DNA of 64,000 bases from NCBI GenBank assembly GCA_036501535.1, contig DASYAE010000186.1, positions 26,197 to 90,196 of the forward strand, read 5' to 3'. Position 1 is the stretch's first letter. Every line of letters begins with the position of its first letter. Source of the DNA: DASYAE01 sp036501535 (GTDB taxonomy: Bacteria > Actinomycetota > Actinomycetes > Streptomycetales > Catenulisporaceae). Shown piece after piece: positions 43,001 to 50,880 of this stretch. Both the position numbers and the translations under genes were made by a program. The notes under the pieces are model-generated. The model saw only the letters and a list, made by a program, of their open reading frames with translations, did no database searches and had not been told where the DNA came from.

Positions 43001-44155
43001 GTGACAGGGGCGGTGACCGGCGAGGTGGCGAGCGGCGAGCAGCGGCGGGCGGCGCGCAACGGGGACGGCGGCGAGTCCGCGGGCGCCCGCGGCGCGTCGG
43101 ACCCGGGTCGTCAGACACACGGCGCGCACGAGGACCGCGGCGGCAGCGGGGTCTGGATCGCGCCGGACCACCGGCTCGTGGTGCTCGTCGCGTCCGCGTC
43201 GGGCGGCGTGGGCCGCTCCAGCGTCGCCGCGCTGCTGGCCGCGGCCCTGCACGCGCACTGCGTCGTGGCGCCGATCGAGCGCCGGGCCACGGCGGTCCTG
43301 GACTGCGCGGCACGCGGCCAGTCGCCGTGGCCTGCGTGGGTCGCCGAGCCGGCCGGGGCAGGCACCGCGACTCTCGCCGCGTATCGGGGCACCCTTGCGG
43401 GCGCACAAACGGACCTGACCGCGCTCGCAGAATCTGCGTCCTCTGCGTTTCCGATCGAGGCCGCCGGGACGGGGGCGCCTGGCGCCGCGCCGGCGCCGCC
43501 GGCCAATGCGTCCGGCACCGGCGCGCTGCGCGTCTTCACCGACACCGGCCCCGCCTCGCCGACCTTCCTCGGCGCCGATCCCGGGCCGCGCTGGTGGCTG
43601 CCGCTGCTGCCCGGGCTGCGCACCGCGGTGGTCGACGGCGACGCGCTCGAGGGCGCCCGCCTCGCGGTCCAGGCGGCCGGCGGCCCGCTCTCCAGCATCG
43701 CCTCCTGGCTCGGCACGCCCTTCGTGAGCTTCGCCGTGGTCTGGGTCACCGACACGGCCGACCAGTCGCTGCAGCGTGCCCTCGATGCGCTCGACTGCAT
43801 GGCCCGGACCAGGATCAGGGCGGACCGCGTCGTGGTCGCGGTCACCGACCGCCGGGCCAGGCGGCACACCGCCGGCTGCCTGCCGGTCAGCTGGGGCGAG
43901 CTGATCCGGGCCCGGGCCGGCGCGGTGGTCGAGCTCGGATACGACCGCGCGGTGGCCGAGCGGTCCGGGCCGCCGCGCCTCGACGCCGCCGCCCTGGCCC
44001 GGCCGCACGTCCTCGCGCTCGCCGCCGCGGTCGCCGAGGCGGCCCGGCTGCCGTGGCTCGCCGACGGCGAGGAGGCTCCCGGCGAGGCGGTCGGCGCGGG
44101 CGCGGCCATGTCGGAGCTGATCCTGCGTCAGGCCGCGCGCTCCGCGATGCACTGA
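43001..44155 (+). CDS. MinD/ParA-like ATPase with deviant Walker A
   Basis: A 384-residue P-loop protein. The N-terminal 50 residues are polar and low-complexity. The P-loop is SASGGVGRSSVAALLAAAL (about 65-83), where the usual GKT/S of MinD proteins is GRSS, as in some actinobacterial secretion and pilus ATPases. Later conserved stretches are TAVVDGDALE, FAVVWVTDTADQSLQRALDALD and DRVVVAVTDRRARR. The lack of the canonical Lys suggests altered or no ATP hydrolysis. Its position behind the LysM-BTAD gene suggests a common role in positioning an envelope complex. Its stop directly abuts the convergent NmrA-like stop. Confidence 0.65.
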   Translation: MTGAVTGEVASGEQRRAARNGDGGESAGARGASDPGRQTHGAHEDRGGSGVWIAPDHRLVVLVASASGGVGRSSVAALLAAALHAHCVVAPIERRATAVLDCAARGQSPWPAWVAEPAGAGTATLAAYRGTLAGAQTDLTALAESASSAFPIEAAGTGAPGAAPAPPANASGTGALRVFTDTGPASPTFLGADPGPRWWLPLLPGLRTAVVDGDALEGARLAVQAAGGPLSSIASWLGTPFVSFAVVWVTDTADQSLQRALDALDCMARTRIRADRVVVAVTDRRARRHTAGCLPVSWGELIRARAGAVVELGYDRAVAERSGPPRLDAAALARPHVLALAAAVAEAARLPWLADGEEAPGEAVGAGAAMSELILRQAARSAMH

Positions 44156-45022
44156 TCAGGCTGACTCGAAGTAGGCGCGCTGCTCCTGCGCCCACGCATG
44201 GAAGCTCCGAGCGGGATGCCCGGTGATCCGCTCGACGGTGTTGTTGACCGGCGCCGGCACGCCGGCTGAGGCCGCCGCGGATTCCAGCAGCACCCGCAGG
44301 ACCGGCTCGGGCATCCAGGGCGCGCGGCGCTCCATGGCCTGATCGAAGGTCAGCTCGTCGAGCCCGACGGGTTCGTCGAGTCCATCGGCGAGCGTTGCGA
44401 CGGCTTCGCGCAGGCGCAGCGACTCCGGCCCGGTCAGCACCTGCATCCGGCCCCGGAACGTGTCCCGGGTGAGCAGGTCCGCGGCCACCTCGGCGATGTC
44501 GCCGGGATGGATCGGGTTGATCTGCGCGTCGGGGGAGTAGACGCCGATCCGGCCGGTGCGGCGGATCTCCTCGAACCAGTCGCGGCGCGCGTTGGTGGCG
44601 AGCCAGCCGGGATACAGCACGGTGTGGCGCAGCCCGGAGCGCTCGAGTGACTGCTCGACGGCGCGGTGGGCCAGGCCGATCGGCCGGTCGGACTCCCCGG
44701 CCTCGTACGACGCGGGAGACGAGAGCAGGACGACGTACTGCACGCCCGCCGCCGCGGCCGCCGCGAGGAAGCCGTCGACCGCGCCGCGTGCCGGATAGAG
44801 GAAGATCGCGTCCACGTCGCCCAACGCCTTCTCGGCGTGCGGCGCCAGATCGGCTTCGGGCGTGGTGACGTCGAGCTCGACGACGTCATCGAGGCCTGAT
44901 GGCAGCGGCGCGGGTGCGGCGAGTTCCCGGACCGAGCCGCGGACCGGATGGCCGGCCTCGAGCAGCTTCGCGGCGACGCGGCCGCCTATGCTGCCGCGCA
45001 CGCCGGTGACGAGGATGGTCAT
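44156..45022 (-). CDS. NmrA-like NAD(P)-binding protein
   Basis: An atypical SDR of 288 residues: MTILVTGVRGSIGGRVAAKLLEAGH holds the glycine-rich cofactor loop, followed by VRGSVREL, VVLLSSPASYE and HTVLYPGWLATNARRDW, as in NmrA/YwnB-like proteins that act as redox sensors or quinone reductases. The C-terminal part (PAPVNNTVERITGHPARSFHAWA) is the family end. The SD is GGAGC. It is divergent from a MarR-type gene, with a repeated operator between them, the usual layout of a regulator and its target. Confidence 0.85.
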   Translation of the reverse strand: MTILVTGVRGSIGGRVAAKLLEAGHPVRGSVRELAAPAPLPSGLDDVVELDVTTPEADLAPHAEKALGDVDAIFLYPARGAVDGFLAAAAAAGVQYVVLLSSPASYEAGESDRPIGLAHRAVEQSLERSGLRHTVLYPGWLATNARRDWFEEIRRTGRIGVYSPDAQINPIHPGDIAEVAADLLTRDTFRGRMQVLTGPESLRLREAVATLADGLDEPVGLDELTFDQAMERRAPWMPEPVLRVLLESAAASAGVPAPVNNTVERITGHPARSFHAWAQEQRAYFESA

Positions 45023-45071
45023 GCCGCTCCGTTCGAAGGCCGCAGGCCGAGGGTAGGATCGGGCCGAAGGT

Positions 45072-45115
45072 TTTGCCCCTAAAGCAAATTAGCTTTGCCC
45101 TTAAAGGTAAGTTGA
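45072..45115. promoter_or_regulatory. Probable MarR operator (two 22-base repeats)
   Basis: TTTGCCCCTAAAGCAAATTA (from 45072) and TTTGCCCTTAAAGGTAAGTT (from 45094) are imperfect direct repeats with 22-base period, two helical turns. The first also contains TTTGC-N7-GCAAA. It is AT-rich against the background and lies between the divergent NmrA-like and MarR genes. Confidence 0.6.
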
Positions 45116-45125
45116 GGTGCGCGCG

Positions 45126-45626
45126 ATGTCAACCGGACGGCGGTCCGGCGGGCGGTCCGGCGACGGCGGCGCGGAGCCGCCCGATCCGGACGTCGACGCG
45201 GCGATCAGGGAGCTGTTCCTGCTCATGCCGCGGATCGTCGGGCGGGTCAAGCGGATCCCGGTGCCCGAGCCGATCCGGCCGCTCGAGCTGGGCCCGCGCC
45301 ACCTGTCGCTGATGTCGTATCTGCTCTTCGATGGGCCGATGACGGTGAACGACCTGGCCGCCCGGCTGGAGGTGGCGCCGACCACGGTGAGCCTGATGGT
45401 CGGCGAGCTCAGCCGCAAGGGCGTGCTGGAGCGGCGCGAGGACGACCGGGACCGGCGGCGCCGGATCGTGAGCCTGGCCGAGGAGCGGCGGCCGGCGATC
45501 GAGGCCTGGCTGGCGCACGGCGCGGCCGCGTGGCGCACCGCGCTCGGGCCGCTGACCCCGGCGCAGCGCCGGATGTTCGTCGACACGCTGCGCGCCTATG
45601 AGCGCGCCGTCGAGGAGCGGGAGTAA
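45126..45626 (+). CDS. MarR-family transcriptional regulator
   Basis: A 166-residue winged-helix regulator. ATG 45126 is chosen (TGAGG at nine bases) over the in-frame GTG at 45117. Dimerisation helices flank the DNA-binding part MTVNDLAARLEVAPTTVSLMVGELSRKGVLERREDDRDRRRRIVSLAEE, with a typical beta wing. It probably represses itself and the divergent NmrA-like gene through the repeats at 45072-45115. The ligand is unknown. Confidence 0.9.
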   Translation: MSTGRRSGGRSGDGGAEPPDPDVDAAIRELFLLMPRIVGRVKRIPVPEPIRPLELGPRHLSLMSYLLFDGPMTVNDLAARLEVAPTTVSLMVGELSRKGVLERREDDRDRRRRIVSLAEERRPAIEAWLAHGAAAWRTALGPLTPAQRRMFVDTLRAYERAVEERE

Positions 45627-45634
45627 GAATACAG

Positions 45635-45757
45635 ATGAGCTTCCGGCTGGCGGCGTACGCCGTGTGCATCGAGGACGGGCGGGTGCTGCTGGCCCGCTGG
45701 GCCTCGCCGACCGGCCACGTCGCTCCCGTCCCGGTCGGCTGCCTCATCCGGCATTGA
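45635..45757 (+). pseudogene. N-terminal fragment of a NUDIX hydrolase
   Basis: A 40-codon frame starting MSFRLAAYAVCIEDGRVLLARW, the first two strands of many actinobacterial NUDIX hydrolases. It breaks after SPTGHVAPVPVGC, where the glycine-rich start of the NUDIX box should come, and stops at 45757. The catalytic GX5EX7REUXEEXGU box is absent. It lies 9 bases behind the MarR gene. It is most likely the remnant of a gene lost by deletion. Confidence 0.65.
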
Positions 45758-45785
45758 GACCGCGCGGCGCGGCGGCTGCCCCTGA

Positions 45786-46730
45786 TCAGCAGTCTGCCGC
45801 GCTGGCGGCGGCAGCCGCCTCATCGAGCGCTGCGACGCCTGCCGGGACCGGCGCCGGCTCGGCGCGCCGGCCGCCGCGGACCGTGGCCAGGTAGCTTCCG
45901 GCCAGCACCAGCGGCAGGCCGACCGCCATGCCGACGGTGATCTGCTCGCCGCGCACCAGCCAGCCGGCCAGGATCGCCACCGCAGGGTTCAGATACGTGA
46001 CCAGGGCCGCGCGCACCGGGCCCACCTCGCCGATCAGCGCGAAGTAGCACAGGAACGCGATCGCGGTGCACACGACGCCGAGGCCGATCAGGGCGGCGGC
46101 GACGTTCGCGGTCGGCCAGCGGCTCGGCGCCTGGGCGATGCCCGCCGGGGCGTAGGCGACGGCGACCATGGCCAGGCTGACGGCGACGACGCCCAGCGTG
46201 GGCACCTCGGTCAGCTTGCGCGAGGCCATGATCGGCGCGGTCGCGTAGAAGACGGCGACCACGAAGACGGCGGCGACCGCCCAGCCCGACGGGGGGCCGC
46301 CGGCCGTCAGGTTCAGCCCGACCACCGCCGCGACCCCGACCAGCCCGACGCCCAGCCCGGCCAGCCGGCGCGCGCCGAACGCCGCCTTGTCGCCGAGCAG
46401 CCGGGTCACCACCATGCTGATCAGCGGCACCATCGCCACCAGAAGACCGGCCAGGCTGCTGGAGACGTGCGTCTCGGCGTAACCGAGCAGCAGCCACGCC
46501 GCGCCCATCTCGATCACCGCGAAGGCGAGCACCCAGCGCCAGGCCCGCAGCGCCGGCCCGATCGCCCCGCGCCAGGCGGCGATCGGCACCACGATCACCG
46601 CCCCGACGGCGGTCCGGGCGAAGACCACGAAGGCCGGCGTCACCTCGGACACCGAGATCTTGATCAGCAGGTAGGGGATACCCCAGATGACGGCCATGGC
46701 GGCGAAGAGAATCACGGCGCGGCGGGACAC
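45786..46730 (-). CDS. EamA/DMT-family transporter
   Basis: A 10-helix drug/metabolite exporter of 314 residues. GTG 46730 is chosen since GGAGG lies ten bases upstream; the longer frame to 46772 has no SD. Two EamA repeats: the first begins AVILFAAMAVIWGIPYLLIK, the second near WAVAAVFVVAVFYATAPI and ends PLVLAGSYLATVRG. Substrates in the family include amino acids and metabolites. The promoter region upstream carries an inverted repeat, so it is likely regulated. Confidence 0.88.
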   Translation of the reverse strand: MSRRAVILFAAMAVIWGIPYLLIKISVSEVTPAFVVFARTAVGAVIVVPIAAWRGAIGPALRAWRWVLAFAVIEMGAAWLLLGYAETHVSSSLAGLLVAMVPLISMVVTRLLGDKAAFGARRLAGLGVGLVGVAAVVGLNLTAGGPPSGWAVAAVFVVAVFYATAPIMASRKLTEVPTLGVVAVSLAMVAVAYAPAGIAQAPSRWPTANVAAALIGLGVVCTAIAFLCYFALIGEVGPVRAALVTYLNPAVAILAGWLVRGEQITVGMAVGLPLVLAGSYLATVRGGRRAEPAPVPAGVAALDEAAAAASAADC

Positions 46731-46762
46731 GGGACGTCGGCCTCCAATCGTCGAGCCGCCAT

Positions 46763-46795
46763 AGTAATGCACTTACCGGTACTGCGACCATTACT
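46763..46795. promoter_or_regulatory. Inverted repeat over the EamA promoter
   Basis: AGTAATG (46763-46769) and CATTACT (46789-46795) are perfect arms, nearly concentric with the palindrome TACCGGTA (46774-46781). The -10 of the minus-strand gene (TACTAT) overlaps the left arm. Candidate operator; the regulator is not adjacent. Confidence 0.5.
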
Positions 46796-46862
46796 TTGCC
46801 GGTGCTCGGCCCGGCCGCTGCGGCGTGCGCATCCACGCTGGTGGGAGGGATGCCGCCGGGCG

Positions 46863-46884
46863 CGATCCACCGATCGGTGGATCG
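46863..46884. promoter_or_regulatory. Perfect 22-bp palindrome
   Basis: CGATCCACCGA followed directly by its reverse complement TCGGTGGATCG. It lies between the divergent EamA gene and the small membrane protein gene, 145 bases before the latter. No T-run follows, so an operator is more likely than a terminator. Confidence 0.6.
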
Positions 46885-47028
46885 GCTCATCCGCCCGGCC
46901 GACCCGCCGGATCAACCGCCGGCCCGGGAGAACGGCCGATGTCCGCAGGACCCTCGATCGCGATGCTTGAGTCATCGGCCGGACGAACCTCCGGAACCCC
47001 AGACCGAGCGTCGAAGGAATGATCCGAG

Positions 47029-47493
<465 letters not shown>

Positions 47494-47536
47494 CCCGCGG
47501 CACGCGGCGCGCGGGAGATGTGGACAAGAGTGGCCC

Positions 47537-47569
47537 GACCTCGGCGGCGCGAATCGTGCCGCCGAGGTC
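47537..47569 (+). terminator. Terminator between the small membrane protein and the kinase
   Basis: GACCTCGGCGGC (47537-47548) and GCCGCCGAGGTC (47558-47569) form a perfect 12-bp stem with a 9-base loop. Confidence 0.65.
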
Positions 47570-47617
47570 AGAGCGCCACTAGATTGGTTCGCCGAGATCA
47601 CGAAAGCGGGAGAACGG

Positions 47618-48931
47618 ATGAGCAGCAGCGAGCCGACGCGCCGCGGGCCGCACGAGGACGCCAAACCGCGCGCGGTGGTCAGCGTAGGGCCCTACCTGCT
47701 GCTGGCCGTCCTGGTCGTGGTGACGACGGCGGTGAAGCACGACGCGGGCGCCTCCCTGGCCGTCGACCTGGCCCTGTGCGCGCTGGCCGCGCTGTGGATG
47801 CTGTGGATGGTCACGCTGCATCCGGCGTGGCGGGAGCGTCCGCGGACGATGGCGGTGTTCCTCGCCGGACTGGTCGCGATCATGATGGTCCTGGTGGTGC
47901 GGGATCCCTGGTTCGGGTTCTTCTCGCCGGCCGGATACGTCTATGCGTTCACGCTGATCCGCTGGCCGTGGCGGCTGCTCGCGGTCGGCTCGGTCGCGGT
48001 CGTGGCGGGCACCGCGCAGACGTACGGGGAGTCCAAGACGACTCTCATCGGCCTGACCGTCTATGGCGCGGTCCTCATTGCGAACGTGGTCCCGATGTGC
48101 GGATTCGCTATTATCGACTGGAAGAGCGACGAGCAGAAAGCGCAGCGCGAGCTGGCTCTGGCGCAGGTGAGCGAGGCGAAGCGGCAGCTCGAGGTGACGC
48201 TGGCGGAGAACGCCGGCCTGCACGAGCAGCTGCTGCGGCAGGCGCGCGAGGCGGGTGTGCAGGACGAGCGGCAGCGGATGGCGCGGGAGATCCACGACAC
48301 CCTGGCGCAGGGCCTGACCGGCATCATCGCCCAGCTGCGGGCGGCCGAGCAGGCCGGGGACGATCCGCCCGGCTGGCGCCGGCACATCGACGCGGCCACC
48401 GGCCTGGCCCGCGACAGCCTGACCGAGGCGCGCCGCTCCGTGCACGCGCTGCGGCCCGAGCCGCTGGAGACCGCGCGGCTCAGCGACGCGCTGGAGAAGG
48501 TCGCCGCGCGCTGGACTGCGCTGAACGGGCTCGCCGTCGAGGTCGCCACGACCGGCGAGGCGCGGCCGATGAAGGCCGACGTCGAGGTGGCGCTGCTGCG
48601 CACGGCCCAGGAGGCGCTGGCCAACGTGGCCAAGCACGCGCAGGCGACGAGGGTCGCCCTGACGCTGTCGTACATGGAGAACGAGGTCGCGTTGGACGTG
48701 CGGGATGATGGCAGGGGCTTCGACCCGGACCGGCTCGGCGCCGGCGGCGTGCCCGACGACGAGGGGGCGGCGGCCGCGGTCGCGGCGGGCACCAGCGGCG
48801 GGTTCGGCCTGACCGCGATGCGCCAGCGGATCGAGGGCCTGGCCGGCACGCTGCAGATCGAGTCGGAGCCCGGCGGGGGCACCGGGATCTCCGCCTGCGT
48901 CCCGTTCGCCCCGGTGGAGGTGCGCGCATGA
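47618..48931 (+). CDS. NarL-type sensor histidine kinase
   Basis: A 437-residue membrane kinase. The N-terminal half has five to six helices with short loops, so the signal is probably sensed in or at the membrane. A coiled segment (about 170-205) leads to the HisKA_3 box RMAREIHDTLAQGLTGIIAQL, with the phospho-His in EIHDT, and the ATPase motifs LLRTAQEALANVAKHAQA (N box) and DDGRGFDPD. GGGAGA precedes ATG 47618. Its end overlaps the response regulator start (ATGA). Confidence 0.9.
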   Translation: MSSSEPTRRGPHEDAKPRAVVSVGPYLLLAVLVVVTTAVKHDAGASLAVDLALCALAALWMLWMVTLHPAWRERPRTMAVFLAGLVAIMMVLVVRDPWFGFFSPAGYVYAFTLIRWPWRLLAVGSVAVVAGTAQTYGESKTTLIGLTVYGAVLIANVVPMCGFAIIDWKSDEQKAQRELALAQVSEAKRQLEVTLAENAGLHEQLLRQAREAGVQDERQRMAREIHDTLAQGLTGIIAQLRAAEQAGDDPPGWRRHIDAATGLARDSLTEARRSVHALRPEPLETARLSDALEKVAARWTALNGLAVEVATTGEARPMKADVEVALLRTAQEALANVAKHAQATRVALTLSYMENEVALDVRDDGRGFDPDRLGAGGVPDDEGAAAAVAAGTSGGFGLTAMRQRIEGLAGTLQIESEPGGGTGISACVPFAPVEVRA

Positions 48932-49590
48932 GCACGGGTCCTGACACAGAGCCCGCGATCAGGCTCCTGATCGCGGACGACCACCCGGTGGTCCGGGACG
49001 GTCTGAGCAGCATGTTCGAGCGCGAACCCGGCTTCGACGTGGTCGGCGAGGCCTGCGACGGCGCCGAGGCGGTCCGGAAGGCGCAGGCGCTGCTGCCGGA
49101 CGTGATCCTGATGGACCTGCGGATGCCCGGCATGGACGGGGTGGCCGCGATCACCGAGCTGACCCGGCGCGGCACGCCGGCCCGGGTGCTGGTGCTGACC
49201 ACCTACGACACGGACAGCCACGTGCTGCCGGCGATCGAGGCGGGCGCCACCGGCTATCTGCTCAAGGACGCGCCGCGCGCCGAGCTGCTGCGGGCGGTCC
49301 GGGCCGCCGCGCACGGCGAGGCCGTACTCTCGCCCGCGGTCGCGGCGCGGCTGATGAGCCGGGTCCGCACGCCGGGCACCGGGCCGCTCAGCCAGCGCGA
49401 GCTCGAGGTGCTGGGCATGGTGGCGGCCGGGTCGACCAACCGGGACGCGGCGAAGCGGCTGTTCATCACCGAGGCGACGGTCAAGACGCACCTGCTGAAC
49501 ATCTACGCCAAGCTCGGCGTCAGCGACCGCGCGGCCGCGGTCGCGGAGGCGTACAACCGCGGCCTGCTCACGCCCGGCAAGGCCGAATAA
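48928..49590 (+). CDS. LuxR/NarL-family response regulator
   Basis: A 220-residue response regulator. Receiver: acidic pair in IADDHPVVRDG, phospho-acceptor Asp in ILMDLRMPGMDG, Thr/Lys in VLTTYDTD and LLKDAPR. Output: the LuxR helix-turn-helix LSQRELEVLGMVAAGSTNRDAAKRLFITEATVKTHLLNIYAKLGV. It forms an operon with the kinase (4-base overlap). Target genes are unknown. Confidence 0.93.
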   Translation: MSTGPDTEPAIRLLIADDHPVVRDGLSSMFEREPGFDVVGEACDGAEAVRKAQALLPDVILMDLRMPGMDGVAAITELTRRGTPARVLVLTTYDTDSHVLPAIEAGATGYLLKDAPRAELLRAVRAAAHGEAVLSPAVAARLMSRVRTPGTGPLSQRELEVLGMVAAGSTNRDAAKRLFITEATVKTHLLNIYAKLGVSDRAAAVAEAYNRGLLTPGKAE

Positions 49591-50037
49591 GGGATCGGGG
49601 ACGCACGTGCTGTCCGCCCGTCGGCGATTGACGCGAGCGCTGTGCTGATCAGGGGCTGTGTTGATCAGGAACTGTGTTGGTCAGGGCGGCGCTTATTAAG
49701 GGCAGCGTTGAGGAAGGGCACCGAGCACCACGACGGCGGCGGGCACGGAATCGATTCCGGGCGCAGCTTCTGTGACGAGCACCACAACGGCGCGGCCACG
49801 GTCTCCCGGCCCGCACTGATTCTCGGTGCGCCGTTTCAGTGCGCGGTTTCAGCGCGCGCCTGATGGATCCGCGGCAGCCGTGATCGGCCCGTCGCCCCGT
49901 CGTCCCGGCCAGTCCGGGTTTCGGGCGCGGGCCGCCTACCCGGCCCGGAGCACACCGGTTCGAGCCGGGTAAGTTGATCGTTCTCGAAACGGAACCCGTT
50001 CAGCCGGCCGCGCCTGCGCGCCGCCGGCCGACCGCGA
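49591..50037. other. Gap with tandem repeats, no clear gene
   Basis: A 447-base gap. An open frame (49642-49863) has no SD, reads unlike any protein I know and includes the repeats, so I do not call it. The region ends in AT-poor sequence behind the convergent WhiB gene. Confidence 0.5.
49640..49687 (+). repeat. Three tandem 16-base repeats
   Basis: CTGTGCTGATCAGGGG, CTGTGTTGATCAGGAA and CTGTGTTGGTCAGGGC, with no gaps. Each contains TGATCA or a near copy. Non-coding, 50 bases behind the response regulator. Confidence 0.85.
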
Positions 50038-50484
50038 TCAGGCGGCGAGCGACCGCGGCCGCGGTATCCGCCGGCCGAACGAGCGGCCGAACGTGGTCTC
50101 CCGGTCCGCCTCGGTCAGACCGCCCCACACCCCGAACAACTCCGGGGTCTGCAGCGCGTGGTTCCGGCACTCGCCGAGCACCGGGCAACCCGCGCAGACC
50201 CGCTTCGCCGCGTCCTCCCGCGCCTCCCGGTCGCGCACCCGCTCCTTCTCCGGCCCGAAGAACAGCCGCGCGTCCGAGCCCTGGCAGGCCGCCCGCTCCT
50301 GCCAGCCCAGCCGCAGCTGCGCTATCGGGGGGATCCGGGCGGCGTTGCGCGCGGAGCGGCGCTCCGGCAGCACGGCGACCGTCGGCGAGCCCCACCCGGC
50401 CGCCTGCTGCCCGCCCGCCTGCCGCCGCGCCTCGCGGACCGCGCCCATCTCGTCCCTCGCCATCCCATCCAAAGACACCGTCAC
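50038..50484 (-). CDS. WhiB-family iron-sulfur regulator
   Basis: A 148-residue Wbl protein. GTG 50484 is preferred since GGAGG lies five bases upstream; other starts are possible. The N-terminal 65 residues are variable and polar. The four cluster Cys are in AACQGSD, VCAGCPVLGEC, and the family turn is FGVWGGLTEADR. The basic C-terminus FGRRIPRPR would contact DNA. Such proteins bind a 4Fe-4S cluster and often interact with the main sigma factor. The genome will hold several; which Wbl class this is cannot be told. Confidence 0.9.
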   Translation of the reverse strand: MTVSLDGMARDEMGAVREARRQAGGQQAAGWGSPTVAVLPERRSARNAARIPPIAQLRLGWQERAACQGSDARLFFGPEKERVRDREAREDAAKRVCAGCPVLGECRNHALQTPELFGVWGGLTEADRETTFGRSFGRRIPRPRSLAA

Positions 50485-50880
50485 AGCCCCCTCCATACCT
50501 GCTCGTAACCCATTGCGACCGGGACTTCCGCGGCGGACCACGTCGGGTCCTGACGAGCCCGTCCACCGCGGCGTTCCCCGGCAACCCGCCCTCAATAAGC
50601 ACAGACGTGCAAGGCCAGCGGAACGTTCCCGAGAATTTCCTGAGAATCACCGGCCCGGCGCGAGATCCGCCGGAGCCTGGCGAACTTCGCACGATCGAGT
50701 GGAATCGGCCCGCGGGCGAGACGATCGGCGTTACCGTCTTAACGGCCGACTTACCACGGGCTCGGCATGCTGCGCGGGTGCGCCGCAGCGATCCAGGCCG
50801 CGGCTGCGCGGCGGACGCGGCCCGCGAGACCGCGGGAAGCCCGGCGGGCAAGGACACACGGCTTCGAGGAAGGTCGGACG
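50485..50880. other. Divergent intergenic region WhiB / XRE-TPR gene
   Basis: A 396-base gap without a supported gene. It contains the short inverted motif CCGTCTTAACGG (50731-50742) in an AT-richer patch, a possible operator or promoter part of the plus-strand regulator gene, whose SD GAGGAAGG lies just before 50881. Confidence 0.45.

Noticed and set aside
38013..44155. A complete type VII secretion locus
   Set aside because: Only an EccE-like protein and a MinD-like ATPase are seen. EccB, EccC, EccD, mycosin and Esx genes are missing.
49642..49863. A 73-residue open frame behind the response regulator
   Set aside because: No SD, it runs through the tandem repeats, and its composition is not protein-like.
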